DNA of 34,210 nt, taken from IMG/VR virus record IMGVR_UViG_3300048921_000583, positions 1 through 34,210 of that record; one strand, 5' to 3'. Source of the DNA: a virus. Below the pieces are notes generated by a model that saw only the letters and a list, made by a program, of their open reading frames with translations, had not been told where the DNA came from and did not search any database. Positions within the stretch are counted from its first letter, which is position 1, and each line of letters begins with the position of its first letter. The translations under genes and the position numbers were made by a program. Positions 23,597-31,786 of the stretch are shown piece by piece.

Positions 23597-23635
23597 CGCG
23601 GCCTCAATCTGCGGATCAACCAGGAGCAAGAAAAC

Positions 23636-24145
23636 ATGGCATTGGCTAAGAAGCTCAAGGCGTTCAACCTGTTCCACAACGGCGAGAATTTCGTCGGCCA
23701 GGTGGCCGAAGTAACGCCGCCGAAACTCACCCGCAAGACCGAGGACTATCGCGGCGGCGGCATGAATGGCCCGATCGCGATCGACTTCGGACAAGAAAAG
23801 ATCACGCTCGAATGGACGTGCGGCGGCATCATGCGCCCCGTGCTCGAACAATGGGGCATCACGAAGCACGATGGCGTGCAGCTCCGTTTCGCGGGCGCCT
23901 ACCAGGCCGAGGACGCAACCAAGCCCGACGCCGTTGAAATCGTCGTGCGCGGCCGTCACACCGAACTCGATTTCGGGAACGCCAAAGGCGGTGACGACAC
24001 CGCTTTCAAAGTCACGACCACATGCAGCTACTACAAGCTGACGATCAACGGCACGGACGTTATCGAGATTGACTTTATCAACATGGTCGAAAAGGTGAAT
24101 GGCGAGGACTTGCTCGCCGCTCTGCGCACCGCGATCGGCCTGTAA
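23636..24145 (+). CDS. FII: Tail tube protein (P2 gpFII-like)
   Basis: 169 aa (P2 ~172). Forms the inner tail tube. Family features are KLKAFNLFHNGENFVGQV, VTPPKLTRKTEDYRGGGMNGP, a LEWTCGGIMRPVLEQWG segment, VVRGRHTELDFGNAKGGDDT, and the C-terminal YYKLTINGTDVIEIDFINMV. It is followed by a perfect GC-rich hairpin (24174-24199) before the E gene. Confidence 0.96.
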   Translation: MALAKKLKAFNLFHNGENFVGQVAEVTPPKLTRKTEDYRGGGMNGPIAIDFGQEKITLEWTCGGIMRPVLEQWGITKHDGVQLRFAGAYQAEDATKPDAVEIVVRGRHTELDFGNAKGGDDTAFKVTTTCSYYKLTINGTDVIEIDFINMVEKVNGEDLLAALRTAIGL

Positions 24146-24173
24146 TCCCTCAACGCATCACCGCACCGCCCTC

Positions 24174-24199
24174 GCTCGCCTGGTCCGCACCAGGCGAGC
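24174..24199 (+). terminator. GC-rich hairpin after the tail tube gene
   Basis: GCTCGCCTGGT (24174-24184), loop CCGC, ACCAGGCGAGC (24189-24199): 11 perfect pairs. There is no T-run downstream, so it is more likely a partial terminator or 3'-end stabiliser that keeps sheath and tube mRNA more abundant than E/T mRNA. Each arm carries a CCWGG site (24179-24183 and 24190-24194). Confidence 0.55.
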
Positions 24200-24232
24200 A
24201 CCTAAACCCTAGAACCTCAAGCCGAGAACACA

Positions 24233-24514
24233 ATGACCCAAGCCAAGCCGCACACCGTTACCCTCGACACGTCGATCACGCGCGGCGAACAAACCATCAC
24301 CGAAATCACCTTGCGTAAGCCCGCATCCGGCGAGCTGCGCGGCACGTCGCTCAATGCCCTGGTCAATCTCGACGTGGATGCGCTCGGCAAAGTGTTGCCG
24401 CGCATTTCCTCGCCCACGCTCACCGAATTCGACGTGCAGCAAATGGACCCGGCCGACCTCGTGCAATTGGGAGTCGCGTTCGCTGATTTTTTGTTGCCGA
24501 ATCGGGCGCGCTAG
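24233..24514 (+). CDS. E: Tail assembly chaperone gpE (unshifted product)
   Basis: 93 aa (P2 91). Tail assembly protein E family: TLDTSITRGEQTITEITLRKPASGELRG, LTEFDVQQMDPADLVQLGVAFADFL. It works with the frameshifted form to load the tape measure protein during tail assembly. Near its 3' end it contains the slippery heptamer T_TTT_TTG (24487-24493), in the same frame relation as in P2 and other tailed phages. Confidence 0.94.
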   Translation: MTQAKPHTVTLDTSITRGEQTITEITLRKPASGELRGTSLNALVNLDVDALGKVLPRISSPTLTEFDVQQMDPADLVQLGVAFADFLLPNRAR

Positions 24515-24660
24515 AGCACGGCATACCCGATGAAGTAGAAGAAGCAATGGCCGATATCGCGACCGTCTTTCACTGGACGCCTCGCGATATGGATGGCCTT
24601 TCACTCGCCGAGCTGGCGAACTGGCGCGAGCGTGCGCGTGTCCGAAGCGGGAATAAATAG
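24233..24660 (+). CDS. E': gpE+E' by programmed -1 frameshift
   Basis: A -1 shift at T_TTT_TTG (24487-24493) lets ribosomes leave the E frame after its 87th codon, re-read G24493 and continue as VAESGALEHGIPDEVEEAMA to the TAG ending at 24660. The product is 142 aa. The E' extension contains FHWTPRDMDGLSLAEL and WRERA, the expected C-terminal pattern for this protein in P2-like phages. It ends three bases before the tape measure start. The site and both frames are visible; shift efficiency is not. No gene caller that ignores frameshifts will report this form. Confidence 0.88.
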
Positions 24661-24663
24661 ACG

Positions 24664-27258
24664 ATGGCGAACGATCTGAAATTGCGCGTGCTGTTCGATA
24701 TGGTCGACGGTGCGACGAAACCGATTCGAAACATTCTGAACGGTAACAAGGGGCTGGCGAAGTCGCTGAAAGAGTCGCGCGACGAACTCGGCAAGCTCCA
24801 AAAAACGCAAAAGGACGTGGCCGCGTTTCGGGAGATGCGCGCGGGCCTGGCGGGCACCTCGCGCAACATGCGCGACGCCCAAGCACGCGTTACGCAGCTC
24901 GCCGGCGAGATTCGTGCGACCGATTCGCCGACCAAGGCGATGACCGCGGAATTCGAGAAGGCGAAGCGCACGGCCGCGCAGCTCGCCATTACTCACGAAG
25001 CCCAGGCGAACAAGGTGCGCGAGCTGCGCACGCGCCTCACCGGCGCCGGCGTCGACACGCGCAATCTGTCGCAGCATGAGCGGACCTTGCGCGCGAGCAT
25101 GGCCGCGACTACTGTGACGATGACCACGCAGCAAAACCGCTTGATCGAGCTGACGCAACGCACGAAAAGGCTGTCGGAAGCGCGCGAGAAAATGAATACC
25201 CTGAAAGACCGCGCCGGCGCAATGGCGGGCACGGGCGCGAAGATGATGGCGGGCGGGGCTGTCGTGGGCGCTGCAACGCTCGTTCCAATCGCGGCCTATG
25301 CCCAGGCCGAGGACGCGGCGACGCAGCTCTCTAGCGCCCTGATGCGCGCGGGCGGCGTAGTCCCGCCGGAATTCGAGAAGATCAACACCCTTGCGATGAA
25401 ACTCGGCGATCGACTGCCAGGCACGACCGCCGACTTCCAAAACATGATGACGATGCTTACCCGCCAGGGTATCAGCGCTGAAACGATCCTAGGCGGCATG
25501 GGCGAGGCGACCGCCTATCTCGCCGTGCAGCTCAAAAAGACGCCCGAGGAAGCGGCCGAATTCACGGCCAAGCTACAAGACGCCACGCGCACGACCGAGA
25601 AAGACATGCTCTCGCTGACTGACGTTATCCAAAAGACGTTCATGCTCGGCGTCGACGATAACAACATGCTCGAAGCCTTTTCGAAGCTCGGCCCCGCGAT
25701 GGATACGATCAAGCAAAAGGGCCTCGACGGCTCGAAAGCGCTCGCCCCCTTGCTGGTGATGGCCGATCAATCGGGCTTGGTCGGCGGCTCATCCGGCAAC
25801 GCGTTCCGAAAGGTGTTTCAGCTCGGCATGGATAAGACCAAAGTCGCCAAGGCAAACAAGGAACTCGGCGCCGGTCAACAGCTCGATTTCACCAACGGCA
25901 AAGGCGAGTTTGGCGGCCTCGACAATATGTTCAAGCAGTTCGCTAAATTGAAGTCGCTTGATACGCAAAAGCGCGACGGCGTTCTCAAGAAAATCTTTGG
26001 CGAAGACTCCGAAACGCTCCAAGCTATTTCCGTGATGATGGAGAAAGGGAAAGCCGGCTATGACGAAGTGCAGGGCAAGATGGCCGCACAAGCCTCGACG
26101 CAAGAGCGCGTCAATAAGCAGCTCGGCACGCTCAAAAACTTGTGGGAAGCGGCCGGCGGCACCTTCACAAACGGACTGGTCGCGTTCGGCGAATCAATCG
26201 CGCCGGAAGTCAAAGGCGTCGTGACCTGGCTTGGCGACATGGCGCGAAGCATGGGCGCATGGGCGCGCGAAAATCCCGTGCTCGCCAATGGCCTGATGAA
26301 AGTCGCGGCGGGCGTGGCGCTCTTACTCACGGCCGGCGGCGCCCTTATGGTGATGCTCGCTGGCGTGCTCGGCCCGCTCGCTATCGTCCGATTCAGCATG
26401 ACCGCGCTTGGCCTACAGGGCGGCATTCTGGCCCGCGTGCTCGGCCTGGGCGCTTCGGCCTGGCGCGTGTTCGGCTCGGCCGCGATGTTCGCCGGCCGTG
26501 CGATGTTCGCGAACCCGATCGGCCTGGCAATCGTCGCTATCGCTGCCGCTGCGTTCGTGATCTACCAGTATTGGGAGCCGATCAAGGCGTTTTTCGGCGG
26601 CCTATGGGACCAGGTGCGCCAGGCGTTCGCCGGCGGCTTGGCCGGCATCGGCGCGCTTGTGCTCAACTGGTCGCCGCTTGGCCTCTTTTACCAGGCGTTC
26701 GCGGCCGTGCTGCAATGGTTCGGCATCGACATGCCGGCGAAGTTTTCCGAGTTTGGTTTGAACTTGGTCGCGGGCCTGGTCAACGGCATCACGAGCGGGC
26801 TAGGCGCGGTCAAAGACGCCATCACCAACGTCGCCGGCTCGACGGTCGGATGGTTCAAGGAAAACCTCGGCATACATAGCCCGTCGCGCGTGTTCGGCGA
26901 GCTGGGCGGCTTTATCACCCAAGGCGCGGCGATCGGCATGGAAAGCGAGCAAGGGCGCATCGCAAAGGCCGCGATCGGCCTGGCGACGCTCGCCGCGACT
27001 TCATTCACCGCACCTGGCGCACAAGCGGCCGGCACGCCGTTCGGCGCCCCTGTCGTGCCCATTGACACCCGCGCACCGCTCGCGGCCCGCCAGGCGGGCG
27101 GAAATTCGGCCGGCGGGGCATCGGCGGCGGGCGGTGACACCTACATTTTCCAAATCTCTGGCGCCGACCCGAAAGCGATCGCCGACCAGGTGCGCGCGGA
27201 AATCCAGAAAATCGAGCGCGCCAAGCAAGCGCGCACCAGTTCACGCCTCACCGACTGA
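24664..27258 (+). CDS. T: Tail tape measure protein (P2 gpT-like)
   Basis: 864 aa (P2 ~815). Sets tail length and later helps DNA enter the cell. Residues ~30-200 are a long coiled coil; ~205-500 match the TP901-type tape measure core (AQAEDAATQLSSALMRAGG, GTTADFQNMMTMLTRQGIS, MLEAFSKLGPAMDTI, VTWLGDMARSMGAWARENP). Hydrophobic segments at ~545-575 and ~615-640 could span a membrane. A C-terminal FKENLGIHSPSRVFGELGG is the conserved tape measure motif. Large antisense frames over this gene are GC-driven shadows. Confidence 0.95.
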   Translation: MANDLKLRVLFDMVDGATKPIRNILNGNKGLAKSLKESRDELGKLQKTQKDVAAFREMRAGLAGTSRNMRDAQARVTQLAGEIRATDSPTKAMTAEFEKAKRTAAQLAITHEAQANKVRELRTRLTGAGVDTRNLSQHERTLRASMAATTVTMTTQQNRLIELTQRTKRLSEAREKMNTLKDRAGAMAGTGAKMMAGGAVVGAATLVPIAAYAQAEDAATQLSSALMRAGGVVPPEFEKINTLAMKLGDRLPGTTADFQNMMTMLTRQGISAETILGGMGEATAYLAVQLKKTPEEAAEFTAKLQDATRTTEKDMLSLTDVIQKTFMLGVDDNNMLEAFSKLGPAMDTIKQKGLDGSKALAPLLVMADQSGLVGGSSGNAFRKVFQLGMDKTKVAKANKELGAGQQLDFTNGKGEFGGLDNMFKQFAKLKSLDTQKRDGVLKKIFGEDSETLQAISVMMEKGKAGYDEVQGKMAAQASTQERVNKQLGTLKNLWEAAGGTFTNGLVAFGESIAPEVKGVVTWLGDMARSMGAWARENPVLANGLMKVAAGVALLLTAGGALMVMLAGVLGPLAIVRFSMTALGLQGGILARVLGLGASAWRVFGSAAMFAGRAMFANPIGLAIVAIAAAAFVIYQYWEPIKAFFGGLWDQVRQAFAGGLAGIGALVLNWSPLGLFYQAFAAVLQWFGIDMPAKFSEFGLNLVAGLVNGITSGLGAVKDAITNVAGSTVGWFKENLGIHSPSRVFGELGGFITQGAAIGMESEQGRIAKAAIGLATLAATSFTAPGAQAAGTPFGAPVVPIDTRAPLAARQAGGNSAGGASAAGGDTYIFQISGADPKAIADQVRAEIQKIERAKQARTSSRLTD

Positions 27259-27272
27259 GCGGAGAAAAAAGC

Positions 27273-27692
27273 ATGCTGGCATCCCTCGGACAATTTGTAT
27301 TCTCGCTGTCGACCTTGGCCTATCAAGAGCTGCAACGGCGCACGAGCTGGCGCCACCCGAGCACGTCACGAGTCGGCGGCCGGCCGGCTCGGCAATTCCT
27401 CGGCGCGGGCGACGACTCGATCACGCTGACCGGGCTACTCGCGCCCGATCAAATCGGTAAACTCGCATCGCTTACCGAGCTGCGCAAGATGGGCGACGAA
27501 GGCGAGGCGTATGCCCTGGTCGACGGCGCCGGCTCTGTCTATGGCGCCTTTGTGATTGAAGGCCTCGACGAGTCGCAATCGCTGCACCAGAAAGACGGCA
27601 CGCCGAGGCGCATCGAATTCACGATCACGCTTACCCGTGTCGACGATGGCCTCGTGCAGTCCAAAACCAAGGCGAAAGGGGCGAGCGCATGA
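27273..27692 (+). CDS. U: Tail protein U (P2 gpU-like)
   Basis: 139 aa (P2 ~159). Caps the tail tube and aids its completion. Family signatures: LASLGQFVFSLSTLAYQELQR at the start, RTSWRHPSTSRVGGRPARQF, DDSITLTGLLAPDQIG and GVVVIEGLDE-like FVIEGLDESQSLHQKDG. A purine-rich CGGAGAAAAAAG precedes the start. It overlaps D by four bases (ATGA). Confidence 0.94.
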   Translation: MLASLGQFVFSLSTLAYQELQRRTSWRHPSTSRVGGRPARQFLGAGDDSITLTGLLAPDQIGKLASLTELRKMGDEGEAYALVDGAGSVYGAFVIEGLDESQSLHQKDGTPRRIEFTITLTRVDDGLVQSKTKAKGASA

Positions 27693-28723
27693 AACAGCCA
27701 ACGCCCGAATATCACATCACGCTCGACGGCCGCGACCTGACGAGGAAAATCGCCCCGCGCCTGGTGAGCCTGTCGCTTTCCGAGTCGCGCTCGGACGAAG
27801 CCGATACGCTCGATATCACGCTCGACGATAGCGACAACAAACTCGCCATTCCGAAACGCGGCGCCGTGCTGCGCGTCGCGTTTGGATGGTCCGATACAGG
27901 CGTCGTCGACAAGGGTAGTTATACGGTCAATGAAGTGGAGCACGCGGGCGCCCCTGACGTGCTCACGATCCGCGCTCGATCGGCCTCGATGACTAACGCA
28001 ATGGGCGAGCGCATAGAGCGGAGCTGGCACGGCGAAACGCTCGGCGCGATCGTTCGAAAGATCGCCGGCAAACATAGCCTCAAGCCGGCGATCGGCGACG
28101 CGCTCTCGAAACTCGTGATCTCCCATATCGATCAAACGCACGAGTCGGATATGTCGTTTCTCACGCGCCTGGCGAAGCGTTACGACGCGGTAATGAACGT
28201 GAAAGACGCCAACTTGCTTTTCATGCCCATCGGACGCGGTACTACCGCGAGCGGCAAGAAACTCGACTCGATCGAGCTGACACGCGCCGAGGGCGACTCG
28301 CATCGTTACCATGTATCCGAGCGTGAGAACTATGCGGGCGTGCGGGCGTTCTACCATGCAACCGGCCGAGCGAAACGCAAGTCTGTCGTCGTGGGCGGGG
28401 GAAACAATCACAGCCTCAAAGTGCTGCCCGAGACGTATGCGACTGAAGCTGACGCGCAAGCTGCGGCGATGGCCGAGCTGAGCCGTACGCAACGCAGTCA
28501 GGCGACGATGGATTACACGCTCGCCCTCGGCCGCCCCGACCTTTATCCCGAGCTGCCGGTCTATCTCAGTGGGTTCAAGCCCGATATCGACGATGAATCA
28601 TGGCTTGCGAAGCGAGTACGGCACACGATCGCCGATGGCGGATACACGACCGCGCTCGAACTCGAAATGCGCGACGACCCGACAAGCGACCGGCACCGCA
28701 ACCACTTTCGAAACGGCGGATAA
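27689..28723 (+). CDS. D: Late control/baseplate hub protein (P2 gpD-like)
   Basis: 344 aa (P2 ~387). gpD forms the baseplate hub beneath the spike; the name late control is historical. Features are YHITLDGRDLTRKIAPRLVSLSLSE, ADTLDITLDDSD, an RAGA-type segment RRGAVLRVAFGWSD-like (KRGAVLRVAFGW), SHIDQTHESDMSFLTRLAKRYDAV and LPVYLSGFKPDIDDESWLAKRVRH. It is the last gene of the F operon. Downstream there is a short GGGGTCCCC palindrome (about 28730) but no clear terminator. Confidence 0.95.
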   Translation: MKQPTPEYHITLDGRDLTRKIAPRLVSLSLSESRSDEADTLDITLDDSDNKLAIPKRGAVLRVAFGWSDTGVVDKGSYTVNEVEHAGAPDVLTIRARSASMTNAMGERIERSWHGETLGAIVRKIAGKHSLKPAIGDALSKLVISHIDQTHESDMSFLTRLAKRYDAVMNVKDANLLFMPIGRGTTASGKKLDSIELTRAEGDSHRYHVSERENYAGVRAFYHATGRAKRKSVVVGGGNNHSLKVLPETYATEADAQAAAMAELSRTQRSQATMDYTLALGRPDLYPELPVYLSGFKPDIDDESWLAKRVRHTIADGGYTTALELEMRDDPTSDRHRNHFRNGG

Positions 28724-29159
28724 CTCGGGGTCCCCTCAAGATTTACCCGTCAGTCATTGCCGGAAACGACTCTAGTCTGACGCATTTGTCACGATGATCT
28801 GACGTGCGGCTGCAGTACATCTCGGGCTGAAAGGCATTTGGTTGTCGGCGCCGGGACGGACTTGGCGTTGTCGAAAGGCCGGGTCGCCCAAGAAGCGTCA
28901 TTGCCCGCGGCGCGGGTCGAACATTCAGGCGTCGACTCCGCGCTCAGCAAACGGTCATTCACTCCTGAATGATGAACGCCGCTGATTAGCTTTTTGCTAT
29001 TGTTGGGGTGTCCAAGGTACCAACGATACCTTAACCAACGTTAGTCGAGCCGTCGGCGAACACCTGCGTTGACATCGCAACTTATCTATCCCGAGGATTT
29101 CGAGGTCATCCGGAACGGATAGATATTGTGAAAGGGGCTGCCGCTTCGCCCTGCCGTCA
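28724..29159 (+). other. Intergenic stretch after D, no gene
   Basis: 436 bases with no open frame that looks like a gene. It contains a GGGGTCCCC palindrome just after D and an ATTCA-n4-TGAAT inverted repeat near 28960-28975. The mosaic look and the flanking accessory gene on the other strand suggest a recombination junction at the end of the morphogenesis block. Confidence 0.5.
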
Positions 29160-29864
29160 TCAGTGTCGCCTCCATCCCCACTTGACGGCGGCCCGCCCGT
29201 CGCTAAACGTAATCACGCCCTCGAGCTTTTGTTCGTCCTGCGAAAGCTGCATATTCACCGTATTCCTGCCGGCGAACTGACTCCCATTGGCGAGGAAGAG
29301 CGTCCCTTCAAGATTGCCCGCTGTGATCACACCGTCAACGTAGTCAGTTTCTTGCCCGGAATCGTTATACATGATGGCATGAAGCGCCGACCCGTGAACC
29401 ACGACGTTGATAAAGCTGTTATCGTTATCTTCAGGGAGACCTGCGTCGTTTTCTCTCCAACGACCAGCAAATTTCGCTGCTGAAGGGTCGACCACAGCGG
29501 CGGGTATCAGCGTGCTCTTCAGGGTGTCGAGGACATGCAAGCGACATTTGTTCGTGTCTTGATACGACTGTGCCAGATCTTTCTGCAGAACACCTTGCGT
29601 TTCTGAATCGAGGTGCCGTGCAGATCCACCCACATCAATCGTTGCTACCTTCGAAATGAGTGTGTTGAGTTTGGCTTTGGCTTCACCGGATAGCTCGGTC
29701 GACGAACTGGTTGAAGTCGAGCCCGCCGTCACGCAGAAGTCCTGTGCAAACTTGCCAATCGCGGATAGGGCGTCGCTCATTTTCTGTTGATCTGTCTGTG
29801 CGTTGGCGACGCCAACGAATGCCAATGCGGCAATCACAGCACAGCACCGTGGATGCAGACCCAT
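29160..29864 (-). CDS. Predicted secreted/periplasmic protein, unknown function
   Basis: 234 aa from ATG 29864, preceded by a G-run; a GTG at 29876 is also possible. Residues 1-~22 form a Sec signal peptide (short basic start, hydrophobic CCAVIAALAFVGVA, then ANA-Q as signal peptidase I site). The mature N-terminal half is helical with an STSTSSST low-complexity stretch and two Cys that could form a disulphide. The C-terminal half (FAGRWRENDAG onwards) is beta-rich with repeated N/D-G turns and ends in WGWRRH. I recognise no family. It has its own promoter and lies between phage modules, so it looks like a lysogenic-conversion gene (moron). Confidence 0.7.
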   Translation of the reverse strand: MGLHPRCCAVIAALAFVGVANAQTDQQKMSDALSAIGKFAQDFCVTAGSTSTSSSTELSGEAKAKLNTLISKVATIDVGGSARHLDSETQGVLQKDLAQSYQDTNKCRLHVLDTLKSTLIPAAVVDPSAAKFAGRWRENDAGLPEDNDNSFINVVVHGSALHAIMYNDSGQETDYVDGVITAGNLEGTLFLANGSQFAGRNTVNMQLSQDEQKLEGVITFSDGRAAVKWGWRRH

Positions 29865-29915
29865 GACGCCCCCCACTCTAAGGCACCAGACCGTTCTCTG
29901 AGTTCTGTGGATTGA

Positions 29916-29944
29916 ACATTAACCGCTCGAACTGACTGGGTCAA
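29916..29944 (-). promoter_or_regulatory. Promoter of the secreted-protein gene
   Basis: On the minus strand TTGACC (29944-29939), a 17-base spacer and TAATGT (29921-29916) lie ~52 bases before the start codon. The -35 matches sigma70 at five of six positions, the -10 at fewer. An independent promoter fits expression of a moron in the lysogen. Confidence 0.45.
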
Positions 29945-30243
29945 TATATTGCGACCGCGGCAAACTCCTCCCCTAGCATTCGCGATTAGAGATGATCGAG
30001 CAACCGGAAAGCACCCTCTAGCCGTCTGATGAAAGCAGTCCTTCAAATGTTCGGTATGAACCACCGGGTCAGTCAATTATCCCGCCGTTGCGCTCGCGGC
30101 AGCACAACCGTCAGAAACGGGTGGACTTCTGCCCGACGCGGACCGATCATTGGCGGCCGACTCTGCTCGATCAACGTCGGGCCAGTTGCGGACCTTCGGC
30201 TTAGAGGCGAAGATCGTTGACGACTCGTGACCCCGCAGCGGCT
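29945..30243 (+). other. Intergenic stretch between moron and IS630-like fragment
   Basis: No convincing gene on either strand. The DDE catalytic part that should follow an IS630 OrfA on the minus strand is not readable here in any frame, so any such element has been deleted. Confidence 0.45.
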
Positions 30244-30651
30244 TCACTCCCGTGGGCGCCGCGCGAGTCGCGGACCGAGTCCAAGATTGAGGACGATCTG
30301 TCGGACATACACGCGCGAATATTTCACGCCAAACTGGCGCTCGATCAATTGTCCGAGCGTGCCCGAGGTCCAGCGCGCTCCAGGAAAGCCATGCGTCTGG
30401 GGGTCGCCTCGAAGGGCAGCCGCGATCCAATCGAACGCTTCCTGACTTAACGCGGAGGGTCGTCCCCCGACTGACATGTTCTCAAGCGCGGCAAGGCCGC
30501 CGGCCGCGACCAATTCCTGATACCGTTTGGCTGTGTTAAACGATATGCCGACGTCTTTACAGACAGTGGCGATCGCCTCCCCGCGCAGAAGCATTTGACC
30601 GGCAGCCATGCGGATCCGGACGCTGGGCAACTTGGATTTTTGCGGAGGCAT
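30244..30651 (-). CDS. IS630 OrfA-like helix-turn-helix protein, orphan
   Basis: 135 aa from ATG 30651 (a TTG at 30729 is in frame upstream). The pattern is that of the N-terminal DNA-binding half of IS630-family transposases: RMAAGQMLLRGEAIATVCKDVGIS, NTAKRYQELVAAGGLAAL, GGRPSALSQEAFDWIAAAL and a winged-helix part GARWTSGTLGQLIERQFGVKYS with YVRQIVLNLGLG. The DDE catalytic half is missing, so it cannot transpose by itself. It may be an insertion-sequence relic or a domesticated DNA-binding protein; standalone proteins like this are common in Burkholderiales. No inverted repeats were identified. Confidence 0.65.
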   Translation of the reverse strand: MPPQKSKLPSVRIRMAAGQMLLRGEAIATVCKDVGISFNTAKRYQELVAAGGLAALENMSVGGRPSALSQEAFDWIAAALRGDPQTHGFPGARWTSGTLGQLIERQFGVKYSRVYVRQIVLNLGLGPRLARRPRE

Positions 30652-31043
30652 TTGGGTCAGCGGCCTAGATTGATTCTGTTGTATCTTAAACGTGCGCCGA
30701 CTGGAATGTCTCTTGTCGGGAAAATCCAAGGGCTGCGGCGGGTCAGACTAAGCCGACCGCGTCAGGCAGGGCCCGGCCAGAACGAGCGTTCGACCCAGCC
30801 GGCCAGATCATTGACAATGACGTCTATTATTGCACCGGAATTCAATTCGATGAGGGCGCTTGATGTTTCGATTCTCTTGATGCTCTCTGCTTCTCATTTT
30901 GGCTTTGGGCAAGTTCCGAACACTGATTCCTCGATCTCGCGATTTCCTGAATTGCCTGGTACGGGCGTGAACTCCGATCTGGCGCGGAATGATTCCGTCC
31001 TCCGGCAGACGACCGGCAGTCCGGAGGTGATCGTCGTGCGATT
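30652..31043 (+). other. Intergenic stretch, possible gene remnant
   Basis: No gene that I can support. On the plus strand a short frame from ATG 30850 to 31095 begins like a signal peptide (MRALDVSILLMLSASHFGFG) but continues without recognisable structure and overlaps the better-supported minus-strand gene at 31044. It may be the remnant of a secreted-protein gene. Confidence 0.35.
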
Positions 31044-31307
31044 TCACACTCTGTTTGACGATCGTAGCTCGGTCAGTAACCGAATTGCGCGCTGACGCTG
31101 TGAATCGAGTAAGCCGCTGCAGTAGATCATCGAGTTGATTCGGGACGTCCAATACTTAAGGTCCATCCCCTGAATACGCTCAACTCGACCGGGGCCACCT
31201 GTAGCGCGCACCATGCGTTCCAAATGATCGAGTGCACCATCAGCGGCCCGGGCAGAAAGTACCGGTACATCCTCATCTTGGCTAGAACTATCGACCATAC
31301 AATTCAT
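31044..31307 (-). CDS. Small hypothetical protein
   Basis: 87 aa from ATG 31307. The start is supported by GAGG seven bases upstream on the minus strand. The C-terminal part (MDLKYWTSRINSMIYCSGLL, then DSQRQRAIRLLTELRSSN) is amphipathic helical and looks like a genuine protein with a Trp and regular charged spacing. The N-terminal half is acidic and Ser-rich. No family is recognised and there is no operon partner. It lies in the patchwork region before HicAB. Confidence 0.45.
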   Translation of the reverse strand: MNCMVDSSSQDEDVPVLSARAADGALDHLERMVRATGGPGRVERIQGMDLKYWTSRINSMIYCSGLLDSQRQRAIRLLTELRSSNRV

Positions 31308-31525
31308 TTAAGATCCTCAGAACATTGCGGAGACATCCATTGCGCAATCATTGTTCCTGGCTTTAGATTTGCTCGGTTTGTGCATGGATCGATGCGATGC
31401 GCTGGCACAGTCAACATATATCGATCTTCTGCGGCACGCGAGTCACCGTCTCACGCGATGGCGCCCTCAGCGTGGATAATCGGCGACCTCGCGTGGAAGA
31501 CAAAACGCTGCAAAAACCGCCCTAC

Positions 31526-31723
31526 ATGCAATCTTACGGACACGGCCTTACCGCCTTCGAACGTAAACGATGGCTTGCCCGACAAGGCGCGGTTTTCTCG
31601 GAAGGATCGAACCATACGAAAATCAAGCTGAACGGGCGACAAAGCGTCATGCCGAGGCATCCGAGTGCAGAGGTACGCGAGGGGCTCAGGCGGCCAATCC
31701 TGAAACAACTAGGCATCAAATAA
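31526..31723 (+). CDS. hicA: HicA toxin (mRNA interferase)
   Basis: 65 aa from ATG 31526. From residue ~10 it aligns with E. coli K-12 HicA: FERKRWLARQGAVFSEGSNH, then KIKLNGRQSVMPRHPS and LRRPILKQLGIK. The GSNH His is the likely catalytic residue of the dsRBD-like RNase fold, which cleaves mRNA when free. The first nine residues (MQSYGHGLT) differ from the family and no strong ribosome-binding site is visible, so the 5' end may have been replaced by recombination. hicB follows after 63 bases. The HicAB pair probably stabilises the prophage or gives abortive infection. Confidence 0.85.
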   Translation: MQSYGHGLTAFERKRWLARQGAVFSEGSNHTKIKLNGRQSVMPRHPSAEVREGLRRPILKQLGIK

Positions 31724-31786
31724 CAGGCCGGCCCCGCGAGGGGCTTGCCCTTCGCTTTCACCCTGCACCCCGCACCAGGAGCAAAC

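Noticed and set aside
30850-31095. Signal-peptide-like plus-strand frame
   Set aside because: Only the first ~20 residues look meaningful, and it overlaps a better-supported minus-strand gene; at most a remnant.
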